From Microthyrium microscopicum (lineage: Eukaryota > Ascomycota > Dothideomycetes > Microthyriales > Microthyriaceae), in assembly GCA_010405405.1 (NCBI GenBank), contig MU004237.1, positions 600,014 through 664,013 on the forward strand: a DNA stretch of 64,000 bases, given 5' to 3'. The notes under the pieces are model-generated. The model was not told the origin of the DNA and did no database searches. It was given only the letters and a program-made list of their open reading frames with translations. Shown here piece after piece: positions 1-12,624 of this stretch. A program made the position numbers and the translations under genes. How positions within the stretch are numbered: the first letter of the stretch is position 1; every line of letters begins with the position of its first letter.

Positions 1-454
1 TCGTTGAAAGGACTAGACGGTTCGTACGGCGTTGGTTATCATGGTGGTGAGTACTAGACACGTCAGCGAGGTTCATGCATGGAAGTGGAAGGGACATACC
101 CGGCCTTGAGGCATAGTAGGAGTTGAAGCGCCGCACGAGCATAGATACGATGGCCATTTGAAGGAGAAATATAAGAGCGTGAAGGAGAGGCTGAATCAAT
201 TGTTCATTAGTGATCTTTCACAAGGGCATCGAGGGATGGCACAAGGCCTCAGGTTTGAGATGGGAACGCACCAGTTTTCCGTAAATGTATCTCCGATTGA
301 GAGCCCGCAATACACCGCGCCGTTGTTGTTCAATCATACTGACGTAGAAGAGGATGGATGCACAGATAGCCGCGATATCGAGGCGAGGCGGCGGATCTTG
401 GTGGTGACGTCGCTAGTGGAGCAGGCGCCAATCGAGGCTGGTACAAAGCACTGA
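1..454 (+). CDS. 3' end of an unrecognised protein-coding gene (partial)
   Basis: The gene enters from the left edge, so its start lies outside the window. Bases 1-46 are open. A consensus donor (GTGAGT) follows at 47, and an acceptor at 109-110 restores the frame (split Gly codon), after which the frame stays open to the stop at 454. That gives 129 visible residues. The second exon is charged, with an LKEKYKSVKERL helix-like stretch, and ends in an acidic segment. I do not recognise the family. The matched splice phase and long open frame are the only support. A chance open frame is possible. Confidence 0.45.
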
Positions 455-893
455 CACGGGGAATTGCAATAACACTGGCCTCGTCGGATTATCAGGAAGA
501 CAAACTATGAGATGCTGAGGTGTAAATAGCGTACGAAATAATAGGGAAAATGGATCAAGTGTGGTAGGAAAGCAAGAATTGGCAAGTAGGTCAGATGGTG
601 AGGTGGAGAATGAGAGGATCAAACACAGCCCAGCCGCCAACCTTCCTGATTGGTCTAAATATCCTCAGTCAGCCTTGTGGTTGGATTCTCCAATAAAATT
701 TGCATTATTAAAGGGTATTTCGAGGGCTATCAAGGATTTATACTCTTGTGCTCCCCAAAAGACGCCATACTATCACAACATCTGCCAGCTCTTTTTCGAT
801 TCAAGCTTCCGATTGTGCCAGATCTCACAACAGAGATCTTGTTTCACAACTTCCCGAGGCTTGCATCTACAACGTGAAACACCCGCTAAATGT
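455..893. other. Intergenic, between convergent gene ends
   Basis: This stretch lies between the stop of the partial left-edge gene and the stop of the Trs65-like gene. Both genes point inward, so it should hold their 3' untranslated regions. I see no RNA gene, repeat or credible coding frame here. Confidence 0.5.
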
Positions 894-2761
894 TCAAGAC
901 TTTGCACAAACTACGATGTCTGGCAGCTGTCTAATGTCCACCGTCTGTTGTGTGGCCAAATCCACCAGCCGCAATGCTTCTAGCTGCAAGACACCCGCTT
1001 TCATGGGAAGAAACTGTAGCTCTGCCACATAACATGCCGATGGTCCAAGAGCACTATTAGAGTTAGATGCAGGGTGACAAAAAGGAGAATGAAGAACTTG
1101 CCCAACTCGCACATCAGGTGTCAAGCAGAGAATTTCTGCTGGTTCAATCGTTGACCCCTTTTGTGTCGAATAGAGGATGTTGTCATCCAACACCGGATTG
1201 ACCATACGACCATTCGATCCTATTGAACTTCCAGTCGAGCTAGGCCGTCTCGCAGCAGCGTATATATCCGTAGCTTTGCGCTTCGGTATTGGGATCAATG
1301 CGAATCGCTGAGGTCTCTCTGACCGATTGACAATCAACACCTCCCACGAAAACGCCTCCTCCGCAACGATCTTTTCTGGGCCAGAGATCGTCAGGCTTAC
1401 TCCTTCTGCGACAGCTGGCGCTGATGGGAACTCTATCACTTCTCCTGTCATCACAAGAGCATCGTGCTCTATTGATGAAAGTGGTTCCAAGGGCGTCAAA
1501 GGCATTGGTCCTGCGCGAGAAGTTGGGCGCGATGGAGGTAATTCGAGGGCGGTCTTCCATTTTATCTTCACTTTTGGTATACATATATCTGATACCAGGA
1601 TTGTGGAAGAGAGTGATATCGTTAGTGATCTTGACGCTCCTGGGTCTGGTATTTGTCTATCCGACAGCGATGGCGGAAGGATTTTGTATGTCAGCGTGAA
1701 TTGCTCAGCAGGCCTTCCGCGCTGTGGAAGATTAACACCTATCGCTTCATAAGAACCTGAGGACAGCTTGAGGCTGATGCTGTCTAATGATACATCGCAA
1801 GCTGCAAAAGGTGTAATCTCAATATCGAAACATGCAAGAATGGCGTCCTTCTCGGCGAGACCTGGGAAGCGCAAAAATCGGATCCGCCATAGAAATGCTG
1901 GTGCCGCTCGAAATAGCCTTCGTGCTCCGATTTTGATCGGTCTCGATGATTCGTTCAGTGCTGGCGCGCTTGGAAAGGGCCGCGTTATCCTTGATGCTGA
2001 GAGATGTGGATTTATGCCAGCCAGACTGGGATCGCTGGTGAATGATTGGAGAAGGTTAGTGGAGGTGGGCATTATGCTTGGTAGATATTCGTTATCGTGA
2101 TTATTTCCAAAGAATGCTTTCGGCGGATTCAATACTGTTATGGGGTTGAAAAAGACTGCTAGTTTCTGCAGCCGTGTTTTTGGTCTCCCTGTTTTGTGTG
2201 AGCGTTGAGTTGGTGGACATGTTATCAAACTCACCAATCGGTATAATAACTTTCCAGAAAAGAAACAGATACTGTTGCGGTTCTGCATCGTCTTCCGGTT
2301 GAATCTCAGTCGCACACATCAGCGGCTCCTCTGATATGTTCACCGCTTCTGCAGACAGCGCTTCTGTCGCCTCCCGTACCACAGCCGGGTTCCGGGCATC
2401 ACCCGGTTTGTCTATAATTTGACCCGTAGCTCGAGTCTCCACTGTAATAGCAAGCCGTGATATGAATTGTTTCAGCTCATCCTCATCCAAGGCCGGTATT
2501 CGAAGCAACACATAAGCAGTGAGCAGTTCATCTGATGCCTACCATGAGCAAGGGTAAACACAATAGCTCTCCAAAACGCGACACGAACATACCTAATAGT
2601 ATAAACTGTCTTGGCTCGATAAATGGGACCATAGACGTGGAATCTTCAGGAATTTCTCCGTCCCATGCTTGGAACAAGTCTTGCAGGTCGACATCACTGG
2701 CGTTGGGCACTACGACCTCCGCAATGGCGGCCTCGGCGATTGCTGTGCTTCTCTCTGCCAT
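894..2761 (-). CDS. TRS65: TRAPPII complex subunit Trs65-like protein
   Basis: Trs65 (Kre11) is a fungal subunit of TRAPPII, which activates Rab GTPases at the Golgi. The model joins exons 2593-2761, 2235-2531 and 894-2188 (586 aa, usual family size). Intron 1 uses donor GTATGT and acceptor CATCAG, fusing a split Asp codon. Intron 2 uses GTGAGT and AAACAG. The N-terminus is acidic and helical (LQDLFQAWDG). The C-terminal half looks like beta-rich immunoglobulin-like domains and ends with the family-like run VLQLEALRLVDLATQQT followed by LPDIVV. The gene is divergent from the Scy1-like gene, another membrane-traffic factor, with 311 bp between starts. The family call rests on remembered C-terminal motifs. 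The exon joins are well supported by phase. Confidence 0.72.
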
Positions 2762-3072
2762 AGTTCCATGAAAAGGTTATTGACAGGTCGTTTCTTCGCG
2801 TTTCATGCCATTCTGTAATTTTTTGCTAGTAAGTGAAGAAGTTATGCGAAAGCCAATGATCAAAATCTAGACCATGGAAGTCTGTAGCCCTAACCCTAGA
2901 TCTTCACGTCCTACCAATTTGGACGACGTGGAGCTCAACTCCATTGCCAAACTAATTCACCAGCACGCGACACTTGCTATCTACTTCACAACAACAATAC
3001 TACTCTCTAGACCTGTCCAAGAACATGCGATCTCCTTCTCACGCATGCCAACAATCGCCTCATTAGCCCACC
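2762..3072. promoter_or_regulatory. Bidirectional promoter of TRS65 and SCY1 with a telobox-like site
   Basis: The 311 bp between the two start codons must carry both promoters. It contains CCCTAACCCTAG at 2888-2899, nearly two telomere-type units, similar to the telobox sites bound by Tbf1/Reb1-class factors in fungal promoters. Pyrimidine-rich stretches precede the + strand start. A regulatory role is inferred. Confidence 0.45.
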
Positions 3073-5989
3073 ATGGCCGGCATGTTCTCCAACGCCCTGC
3101 GCTCCTTCAACTCCCCCATTCTCTCAAACTACAAACTCGCCGAACAACCAACCTCCACCGCCGGGCCCTGGAAGATCTTTGACGCCAAACACAAAACGAA
3201 TGGCAAAACCGTCTCTGTCTTTGTTTTCGACAAGAAGACACTCGAGCCCAATGCCAACGCCTCCTATGGCCGATCCACTGGCCGCTCCGCTGGTGGCTCC
3301 GTGAAGCGCGCGCAGGAAGAAGTCGTTGAGCGATTACGGAAAGAAGCGTCGAGTTTGGCGCGGTTACGGCATCCGAGTATATTGGAGCTTGTGGAGCCGG
3401 TGGAAGATACGAGGAGTGGCGGATTGATGTTTGCGACGGAGCCGGTCACTGCGAGTTTGGCGGGATTGTTGAGTGAGAAAGATGGACAGGAACGGCGGGG
3501 TGGAAGATTTGTGGTTGAGGATGGGGAGGGGAATCGGAAGAGGAGGGAGATTGAGATTGATGAGTTGGATATACAAAAGGGGCTGTTGCAGATTGCAAAG
3601 GGTATTGAGTTTTTGCACGAGAGTGCGGGCTTGATTCATGGGAATATCACGCCTGATGCGGTGGTGATAAATTCAAAGAGCGATTGGAAGATTACAGGAT
3701 TGGGGTTCTCGGGAAAGGTTGAGGGGACGACGGTTGCGACGAGTGCGGCGCCGATGGTGCTGAACGAATTGCTGAATTTCGATCCGAGATTACCACGGTC
3801 CGTTCAGTTGAATCTGGATTATAGCAGCCCGGATTTCATACTGGATAATAATGCGTGTCAAGCGGCAGATATGTTCTCTCTCGGGATACTTATCATCGCA
3901 TTATACAACTCGCCACATAAAAGTCCACTTGAAACGAATATGAGCATATCAGCATACGAACGGATGTTCTCCTCCTCCTCTACAGTACCATCACAAACAA
4001 ATAACTTCATGTCATCAGCACCTGTCGCCAAGCCAGTACAAATGCTGCTATCTCGATTAATCACTCGGAGGCCAGCGCAACGATTGAGCGCGAAAGAGTT
4101 TCAGCAAGCTGAATACTTCGATAACATACTCGTATCGACCATTCGATTTCTGGAATCATTACCAGCCAAAACCCAACGAGAGAAATCACAGTTCCTCAGA
4201 GGTCTTCCGCGGATAATGCCTCAGTTTTCTAGCAAAGTACTTGAACGTAAAGTTCTACCTGCGTTGCTAGACGAAATGAAAGATCGGGAACTCATTGCAT
4301 TGATCCTGCAAAACGTCTTTAAGATGATCAAGGGCATGCCATCTTCAAAAAGAGCTTTCCCGGAGAAAGTAATACCCAAACTTCGCGAAACCTTCATTCC
4401 TCCTCCGAGCGGGAAGAGAGATCAACAGGTTCAACCAGAACGAGATAGTGCTAAAGAAGCTGGACTGATGGTCATATTGGAGAATATGCAGTTAATATCA
4501 GACAATACCACGGGCTCGGAATTCAAGGATGGTAAGTTATCATTGTTGGTCGCCAGAGATCTGCTAATATTTCTAAGAAATCCTTCCTATAATACACTTC
4601 GCCTTGGACTCACCGACACATTCACTAGTGGATGCTGCTTTGGGAGTCTTGCCTGTTATTCTATCAACTCTGGATTACTCCACAATCAAGAACGAAGTGT
4701 TCCCTGTCATAGCTGCTGTGTTCAGCAAAACAAGCAGTATGGGAATCAAAATCCGAGGACTCGAGGCACTGAAGCTACTCTGCGGTGGCGGAGGTACGAA
4801 TGACGATGATGGATTAAACGGCTTTGATGATACAACTTCAAAACAAAAATCTAACAGTGTCATTCTGGACAAATATACCGTACAAGAGAAAGTGGTTCCA
4901 CTACTCAAAGCTATCAAAACGAAAGAACCAGCAGTCATGGTAAGTTGTTGATGAAGAAGCATTATATTGCCGAGCTAACCGATTCAGCTTGCTGCTTTGG
5001 ACGTCTTCAAAGAGATAGCCAAACTCGCCGACGCAGAATTCCTCGCCATGGAAGTCCTCCCGATCCTATGGAACTTCAGTCTCGGTCCACTCCTAAACCT
5101 CCAACAATTTCAATCCTTCATGTCCCTGATCAAGGGTCTCTCCGCCAAAGTAGAATCCGAACACACCCGCAAACTGCAAGAGCTCTCCGCCTCTAATCCT
5201 GTCTCCGCCAGCCGTAACGACTTCATGACTTTCGGCGGACCAGCCCTCCGCAGCAACGGCTTCGACGAACCCAACGGCGATACCAATGATTTTGAAGCCC
5301 TCGTCCTCGGAAAAGGCGGTGCACTCAGTCCCACTGCCTCCGGCTCCGACTCTTTTGACATCTGGAACAAGCCAGAGCAAGTCCCTTCCAATCATATCCC
5401 TCTCCGCACATCGCGGCAGGCCAGTCCAGCACCAACATTCGCGTGGTCTACGCCTTCTCCCACTTTACCGTCAAGAAATACATCGACGACTAGCATGTCT
5501 ACCGCAAGTCAGCCGATGAGCGCATTCTCCACCCTCCAACCGACTCAACCGAATAGACCAATATCAACAACGTCACAACCCATAAACTGGTCGTCCTCTA
5601 CCACCACACCCGCCACCCAATCCACAATATCTAATCCATGGTCCACTCCATCCGCCACCACACCAGCCGCAAACCCATGGAACGCCGCTCCCATAGCACC
5701 AGCTCCGAATCTCTGGGCGCAGCCTGCCGCACAACCTACGCTTAATCAGTCATTCAATCAGCCGTTAAGACCTACGGTTAGCTCACAGTCTTCATTTGCC
5801 ATTCCGCCGCCACCGCGTTCACCGTATACAGCAGGAGGTATTGCTCCGCCGCCTGCGGTTAACGCGCCGAGAATGGCGGGGGCCATGAACAGTTTAGGTC
5901 AAATGGGAGGACAGCAGCAGCGACAACAACAGCCGCCGCCTCCACCGCCGGGTGCTGGTGGGTTGGATAAGTATGAGAGCTTGTTGTAG
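3073..5989 (+). CDS. SCY1: Scy1/SCYL2-family pseudokinase
   Basis: SCYL2/Scy1 proteins are kinase-like scaffolds in clathrin-linked Golgi-endosome traffic. Exons 3073-4531, 4578-4939 and 4988-5989 give 940 aa, close to the family norm. The start ATG sits in a good context (CACCATGGCC). The kinase-like domain (about residues 20-350) keeps VSVFVFDKK, but the catalytic loop reads HGN (189-191) instead of HRD and the DFG position reads GLGFS (209-213), the usual inactive pattern. HEAT-like helices follow, for example LVDAALGVLPVILSTL. The tail is Pro/Ser/Gln-rich with NPW repeats and ends DKYESLL. Both introns are 46-48 nt with GTAAGT donors. Confidence is high. Confidence 0.9.
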
Positions 5990-6766
5990 AATGTATATGT
6001 GAAGACTCTGGCTTATGGCATAAAGTCAATTTGACTGGCAATTGTGATCAACGTTGAAAATGCGACTTTGATCTACTGGCTGTTTTCCTCAGATCGCTGG
6101 CATATGGCGTGATTGAATGGGTAAACCTAGAGTAGGTTTAAAGCTATTCGTGGGCATCAAACGTGTTGGTGGATATCCTGTTATCGACACTGGCTTTGGC
6201 TTGAATCGAATGCTCCCAGCCATCGTTTAAGACCATAAACGAGAGCAGCGTGTTGATACAGACGTTGTTCGATGGTTGGCATTGAAATGGCCGCCACTGC
6301 ACATGATTTCCTCGGTTATCATGGCTATGTTTTTGGATAAATGCTCTTTGCAAAGACTTGATTGCTTTACAGTGGACTTGCGGCTTGTCCGTTACTTGAG
6401 CTCCATCAAGCATCGATTGTTTGGTCTTTTTGCTTCTGTGTTCGAACAAATAACCATTGTAAAAGCTCGATTGCCGTGCAGTTGGCATGTGGTTTGGCCA
6501 TTTCTTGAACACTATGAAGCATCTTATCTCTGCACTCATGCTTTGTCTATTTTATTCTGCCTGTCATCGAGCTTCGTGTGTTTAGTTTTCCTGCTTACGT
6601 GTTCGGACAAAGCATCTTTGCTACATCTTGATTGCCTCAACAAGGGCGATGGGCTTTTGCGAATATTTGCAGAGGGTATAAGTCTGGGAGCTGCTAACAT
6701 TGCCACCAACATAGGCTTCCCAGCTGTACCACAGATCAAATACACGTAGCAATCACTGCGTACACC
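5990..6766. other. Intergenic between SCY1 and the NLR gene
   Basis: This holds the SCY1 3' end and the NLR promoter. An open frame at 6276-6749 has no recognisable domain and is probably fortuitous. Three loosely similar segments ending in TTGATTGC (about 6330, 6430 and 6595) hint at old duplicated sequence but are too diverged to call a repeat. Confidence 0.4.
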
Positions 6767-9700
6767 ATGGCTGAAATCATCGCAGGGGTTTCTATTGCCT
6801 CTAGCTTCATTCAACTTGTCGACTTCGGAACGAAGGTCGTATCCAGGCTCCACGATTATAGATCCGACTTCCAAGAACTGCCCAAAGTATTTCGTGATCT
6901 GCATATACAGCTTCCATTACTGTTGAGAACAATTGAAGCGCTTCGATCAAAGGCAGAAAGTTCAACGCTTCCGGGACTAAAGGATCACCTGGTGCCAATT
7001 CTGGATGGGTGCAAGAATGAGCTCCAATCGCTCGATCAGCTACTAACTGACCTTCTACCGGTGACAAACTCATGGAGAGAAAAGCTAAAGAAAGCCTCTC
7101 GAAGTATCTTCCAGGAGTCCAAACTCGAAAGGATGCATAAAACTCTTCGACAATATACCGACACTTTGATGTTCTACAGCATCGCGGAGGCACAGAATGG
7201 ACCAAGTACATTAGGTACTATGCAATTCGGTTTCCTCCAGTATGTTTTATGGTGCTAACTGCTGATAGGGGAAGAAGTCGACACGCAGAACGAGGCAACT
7301 GAAGCCGAAATGGAGAGAATCCGACGATGGGTAAAAGGCCCAGATCCACACATCAACTATCAGAGCGCCCTGAACCAAAGACTTGACAAAACCGGCTCTT
7401 GGTTTCTAGAAGGCAATGAATACCAGAACTGGAAAGCCCAGGACAAGTCCCTGCTGTGGGTCAATGGTATTCCAGGCAGCGGGAAGTCGGTGTTGAGCGC
7501 TTCCATCATTGAAGACGTTCAGCAGTCCCGCCCGGGACTAGCCCTTGCTTTTTTCTATTTCAGTTTCAACGATCCAGAGAAGCAACTATTTGACAGCTTC
7601 TGCCGCTCGATCTTCCAACAGCTTACTCGTCAAGCTCTGATAATCCCCAAACCCATTAAAGAGCTGTTCAGGTCGTGCACTTCAGGGCGTCGAACACCAA
7701 CGGTATACGAGTTGGTAAAGGTCTTGGGTGATTTGGTAGGAGCGTTTCCAGGATGCTACCTCATAGTCGATGCTCTAGATGAAAGTAGCGAGCCTGACAA
7801 CGTCCTACGCCTCCTAAAAGATCTCTGGTCTCGTGAGAACATTCCGCATCTACATATCTTGATGACCAGTCGGAAAGAGCGAGACATAGAACTAAGCTTG
7901 AGTGGATTTGTGGCCGATGAGGACTGTGTCAGTCTTCAAACGAAGTCAGTCGACGAAGACATTCGTCGGTATGTCCAGTACTGTTGGGACCATGATCCAA
8001 AGTTCAAGAAGTGGAGGAAGAATTCAGAGCTCAAAGCGCAAGTTGAAAAATCCTTGATGCTTAAGGCAAGCGGCATGTAAGTTGAATGCTTCTCTGGAGG
8101 GAGGCACTGTCTGATTCTGCTAGGTTTCGATGGGCATCGTGCCAGATGGATGAGCTCAGGAAGTGTATCAACGTCAAACAACTTCGCAATGCCTTAGTCA
8201 GCTTGCCAAAGGATTTGGATGAGACGTACGAGCGGATATTGTGTGGGATTGAAGAACAAAATCGCGAATATGCACTTCGAGTTCTACGATGGCTGGCCTT
8301 CGCCAACAGTACCCTCACGACTCTAGAAGTTGCGGAAATAGTTGCGATTGATGCTGAAGGTGAGGGTGCATTTGATAAAGACGAGGTTCTATCCGACCCG
8401 GAAGATATCATCGCACTCTGCTCAAGCCTCGTGACCATTCGAGAAAGCGCAGTGGTTCTCGCACATTACTCCGTTCAAGAGTACCTGGTATCTTCACGCG
8501 CATGCCAAGGACCGGCCAAACATTTCGCCCTTGAAGCAAGACATTCAAATGCGATCGTGGCTTGTGGATGTCTCATGTATTTGCTGCACCTTGCTGATGG
8601 TAGCATGCACGATCTCAAGAAGCTCAAACTATTCTACCCGTTGGCTTTATATTCAGCCCGCCAATGGTGGACTCATGCGAGCCAGGCATCTGAGAGTTGC
8701 GCTGATAGGATCTGCATATTGGCCAACAAACTCGATGGCAATTACCGCGGCTTTACTATATGCCTCTCTTTACACGACCCCGATGACAACAATAACCAAG
8801 GTCGGAGAAGTACGAATGAGAAGCCAACTCCAGAGCTGTTGTATCATGCAAGCTGCGCAGGTATCATTCCCTTGATACGGCAGCTGATGTCAGCTGGAGC
8901 AAATGTCAACCATGCGGGCGGCTACCTCGGAACCTCACTTCAAGCCGCGATTGTAAAGAAACACTCACCGGCTGTAAAGATGCTTCTCGCTGGTGGTGCA
9001 CACGTTGATGTATGCGGAGGGCGGTACGGATCTGTACTCAATGCTGCATGTGCCACAAACTCGGAGAATATAGTGCAGCAGCTGATTGTTGCTGGTGCAG
9101 ATGTGAATCTTCAAGCAGATACGCATGGCTCGCCTCTGCAGGTAGCATGTTGCACTGGATCTGATAAAGTCTTGCAACTGCTATTGAAAGCCGGAGCAAA
9201 TGTGAATGGCCCCCAACCTTTTAACGACAAATTTAACCTATCTAGAGCCGGGGCGTACAGTCCTTTGCAGATCGCAGCATTCTGCGGCTACACCACGGTT
9301 GTAGAGAAACTCCTCGCGGCTGAGGTTGAAGTAGATCTCACCCCGAGTAATCCCGAGCACATTGCGAAAACCTCCACGGCCGTCCAGTTAGCAGCTGGCA
9401 AAGGCTTCTATGAAATAACAGAGAAGCTGATTGCCGCAGGAGCCGATATCGATCGAAAAACAGCCAGCAGTCCACCTGCTCTTGCCAGAGCCTGTGAAGC
9501 CAAGCATGAGAACATTGTCAGGCTACTAATCCATGCTGGGGCTGATGTGCTTGACTCCGCCACGCTCTTTACTGCTGTCAGATGCGGGAACGAAGCAGTC
9601 ATCCAACAGTTTCTAGCCGCAGAAGCTCGTGTTGGCCCACTCTTTGTGGCCCGGAATGATACTTCCTCAGAGCAAGACGACACATTTGTGAGCCCCCTTG

Positions 9701-10596
9701 TTGCCGCAGTCGTAGAAAACAATCAACGTCTGTTTGAGCATCTTCTCAAAGCTGGAGTTGATCCAAATGCGTCCGGATGGACTGTATATTGCTTTGAAGA
9801 AGCTTTTCCTAAGCGAGACATAATACAAAACGACTTGCTACGACGACCGATAACTCCTCTATATGCCGCTTCGTGCCTTGGCCATGTAGCGATGGTGGAA
9901 AGGCTTGTCGCGCACGGAGCTGATGTAAACAAAAGGTCTCAGCATGACTACTGTTATGCTCTTCAAGCTGCAGTATATGGAATGCATGCTGAGATTGTCA
10001 AGCTGCTAATCAAAGCCCGCGCTAACGTTAACCAAATTGGTGGGTTTTATTCCACTGCTCTCAAGGCAGCGGTATTTGCAAACGCCCGTGTAGAAGAGTT
10101 CAGCTACTTGTTCAAGCACTCCAAAGGAATGAAAGAAAACAGTCTTCAAATCCTAGATCTACTACTGGAAAGCGGAGCAGATGTCGATGCCGCTTGGGGC
10201 AGATATGGCACCGCTCTAGGCGCAGCGACGTACTGCAACTTGGCTCCAATCGCCTATAAGCTTATTGACCTAGATGCAGATGTAAATCGATGCGGAAATG
10301 GCACAGAGCCGACTGAAGATGAAGTGCAGTTATGGGGTATTGAACGCATGGGCGACCCAGCTCACAAAGATCGGGTTACACCGTGGCAGCTAGCAATACT
10401 GAACGGATCCCAAGCTGTGGCACAAATACTCCACGACGCTGGTGTAGACAAGTCGCCTGTGCCGCTAGCGAACGGGCACTTTACTGTGCTTTGGGATAGG
10501 CATGTTGCAGCACCGTTAGCGAATCAGATACGTCGATACGCACATCTTGGTAACTCTCCTGCTACAGTGCTTGTAGAAGGACCACGGCCGAGTTAG
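6767..10596 (+). CDS. NLR-like protein: SesA-type N-terminus, NACHT NTPase, ankyrin repeats
   Basis: Fungal NLRs act in nonself recognition and programmed cell death. Exons 6767-7214, 7269-8076 and 8124-10596 give 1242 aa. Both introns (54 and 47 nt) keep frame, and the second restores the family motif GMFRW. Residues 1-150 resemble the helical SesA-type N-terminal domain (start MAEIIAGVSIASSFIQLVD). NACHT follows with Walker A GIPGSGKS (216-223) and Walker B LIVDALDE (314-321). A winged-helix-like region comes next, then about 14-16 ankyrin repeats (about 655-1205) with repeated AGANVN/AGADVN and RYGSxL motifs. The repeats are diverged from one another, so they do not look freshly amplified. 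The reading frame looks intact. The trigger is unknown. Confidence 0.88.
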
Positions 10597-10690
10597 ATTA
10601 GCTCGGAGATTTCAAGAGAGTTGAATACAGGCGTGTGGAGAGCATCATAGCCTTCGATTACGTATCAATATAGTTTTTTAGTATTCATTT

Positions 10691-12170
10691 TCAACCATGC
10701 ATCAGCTCCTCCTCCAGTCCAATTTGCTGTCTAACAACCAATGTAACAGTATGAAAAGAATTCCAAATATCCCCACCAGTCACAAGAATATACGCGCTCG
10801 TCTCGCACCGCTTACACGTGTGCCCATAAGTTCTGACGACTCCCCCAGTACCTCGATCCACGATCCTTCGATGTTCATTGTTTCCCGTGCCTGATATAAG
10901 TTGCTTAGTACTCATATGCCCACAAACCCACCAGTCGAGCTGCCGCAAAGTTGCAGTCAGCGCTTCACCGGTCATCTGGTGTGTGCGAGCATATTGAAAC
11001 CTAGAGAGTCCACCAGACTTGGGTACATTCGCGTCCGATGTAGGTCGAAAGTCGAAAACGCCTTGTAGAATTATGCCGCCGTCACTCAGTCTGGATGGTA
11101 TGATGCTGTAGCGGAACTGTAAAGGCACGGTGGGAAAGGTGGCTGTCCATTTGGATGCGACTTCTCTATTGCGGTATTTTGAGGTTATGGTAGACTTGAG
11201 CTTGAATACTGGATCTAGGAAAGCCCAGGGTGGACTGCCGCCGCACCTCATACCGCGTCTACGACGATTTGTGGGATATGGTGGACTGTTGAGACATTTT
11301 ACAGGGCGACCAGGTTTGATTAGTGCTTCTTTGGCTTCTGATAGTTTGTCATAGCGAGCTTGAGGATCGAATACCAGATTCGCGTTTGGGCGTCGTGGCG
11401 GTTTGAATGCGTTGACTGTTCTGTTGAGGTCAGCAATCAGTTATTTACAACAAGATAATAGCTTCAATTGTCGTTGTTCCTGCGAGTTGAACATGGAACT
11501 TACTTTTCTGGAATTGCCCATTCAGTCCTACAGCTCAGTAGGCTCGGACATAGTGTTTTTTCAAACCCAACCATTCGTATGTAGTCGTGTGGTAGCTGAA
11601 AGAAGTTTCCCTGAAAGTCAAACCGATCCTCCACGTCAGAAGATACGGTGAGAAACCTAGTCTGATCCATCCGATGCAAGGTCACGCAACCACTACAATA
11701 CAAGAACTTTGGCCAGAATGTCTTTTCAAGCATTGCAAAAAGTCTGAATATGGATTGATCAGGCTGTTCCGCATCTTCATTCGGTCTCTTGAAATCGAGC
11801 GGGAGTCTTCCCACTGATCGATACATAATGGGATGGACCAACGCAAAACTTTGTTTATCCACTGGATCGTCGATATTGGAGTGTATACTTCGAATTAGTT
11901 CCATTGGTAATGAGGCGATATTTTTTGCTGCAGGATCGACCTTCAATTCTTCGATTTCTTCCTGATCACCATTAGCTTAACCACAAGATATACTAGCAAT
12001 CGAAGCCAAGTGATGAGAGAACCATAGCGAGCACCTGACGGCTCTGCAGTGATTACACCTGTATAACTTACCTTAAGAGCTTCCCACTTCCAAGAATGTG
12101 AGTATCGCTCATGTCGACTACATTTATTCCCACTCCACGCACATGGAAAGACCACATTTGGGGCTTCCAT
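10691..12170 (-). CDS. F-box-like protein of the fungal orphan-expansion type
   Basis: Exons 12072-12170, 11504-11961 and 10691-11420 join to 428 aa, with GTAAGT donors in both introns and clean phases. An F-box-like helix pair follows the first intron (IASLPMELIRSIHSNIDD, then FALVHPIMYRSVG), which in such proteins would bind Skp1 in an SCF ubiquitin ligase. The C-terminal part has a THTCKRC-like cysteine pair (HTCKRCETS) seen in large fungal F-box families. Exon 1 has two cysteines (CAWSGNKC) of unknown role. The target is unknown. The gene is tail-to-tail with the NLR gene, 94 bp apart, with no evident functional link. Confidence 0.6.
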
Positions 12171-12236
12171 AATTAGTGAAAGCTCCGCCTAGAGCCCAAG
12201 TACAAATTGAATAAAATCAACTGACAAATCCTGAGG

Positions 12237-12282
12237 TGAAAGGACCTGGGAGGCTGAAAAATATCAGGCATAGGTCCTTTCA
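12237..12282. repeat. 11-bp inverted repeat upstream of the F-box-like gene
   Basis: Perfect arms TGAAAGGACCT (12237-12247) and AGGTCCTTTCA (12272-12282) flank a 24-nt spacer, 67 bp upstream of the F-box-like start codon. This could be a dimeric factor site, a hairpin in the leader, or chance. Confidence 0.4.
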
Positions 12283-12624
12283 ACCGCCCCCAAATATTTT
12301 TGCTGCGCCTCAATCTCCATCTGTAGTCTCCCGCAGGTGGCCTCCCCCTTTCACAACATCACATCGCGGAATTGATGCGAACTGTAGGTAAGCCGTTGCG
12401 AAGGTCCAGTGAGTAGTGAATAATGTGATGTGCTAGATGTGCAAAAGTGTATGCTTCGATTATGGTGTGGCAACAAAAAGCACTGAAATGAGTGCGAGTA
12501 GCTTAAAAAGCACTCGAATTCCAGATCTGGGTGAAAACCTCTAGTTGAACTATGGGAATTATTTGCTGTCCTTGTATTAGGAAGCTGGCCACTCTAACCT
12601 CTGTCTCAATCGCTTTTGAGATTT

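Noticed and set aside
6330-6640. Three similar segments ending TTGATTGC
   Set aside because: The similarity is patchy with unequal spacing. It is too weak to separate from chance without an alignment.
6276-6749. 157-residue open frame between SCY1 and the NLR gene
   Set aside because: It has no domain, odd Cys/Phe/Leu-rich composition, no splice partner and overlaps the NLR promoter. It reads like fortuitous open sequence.
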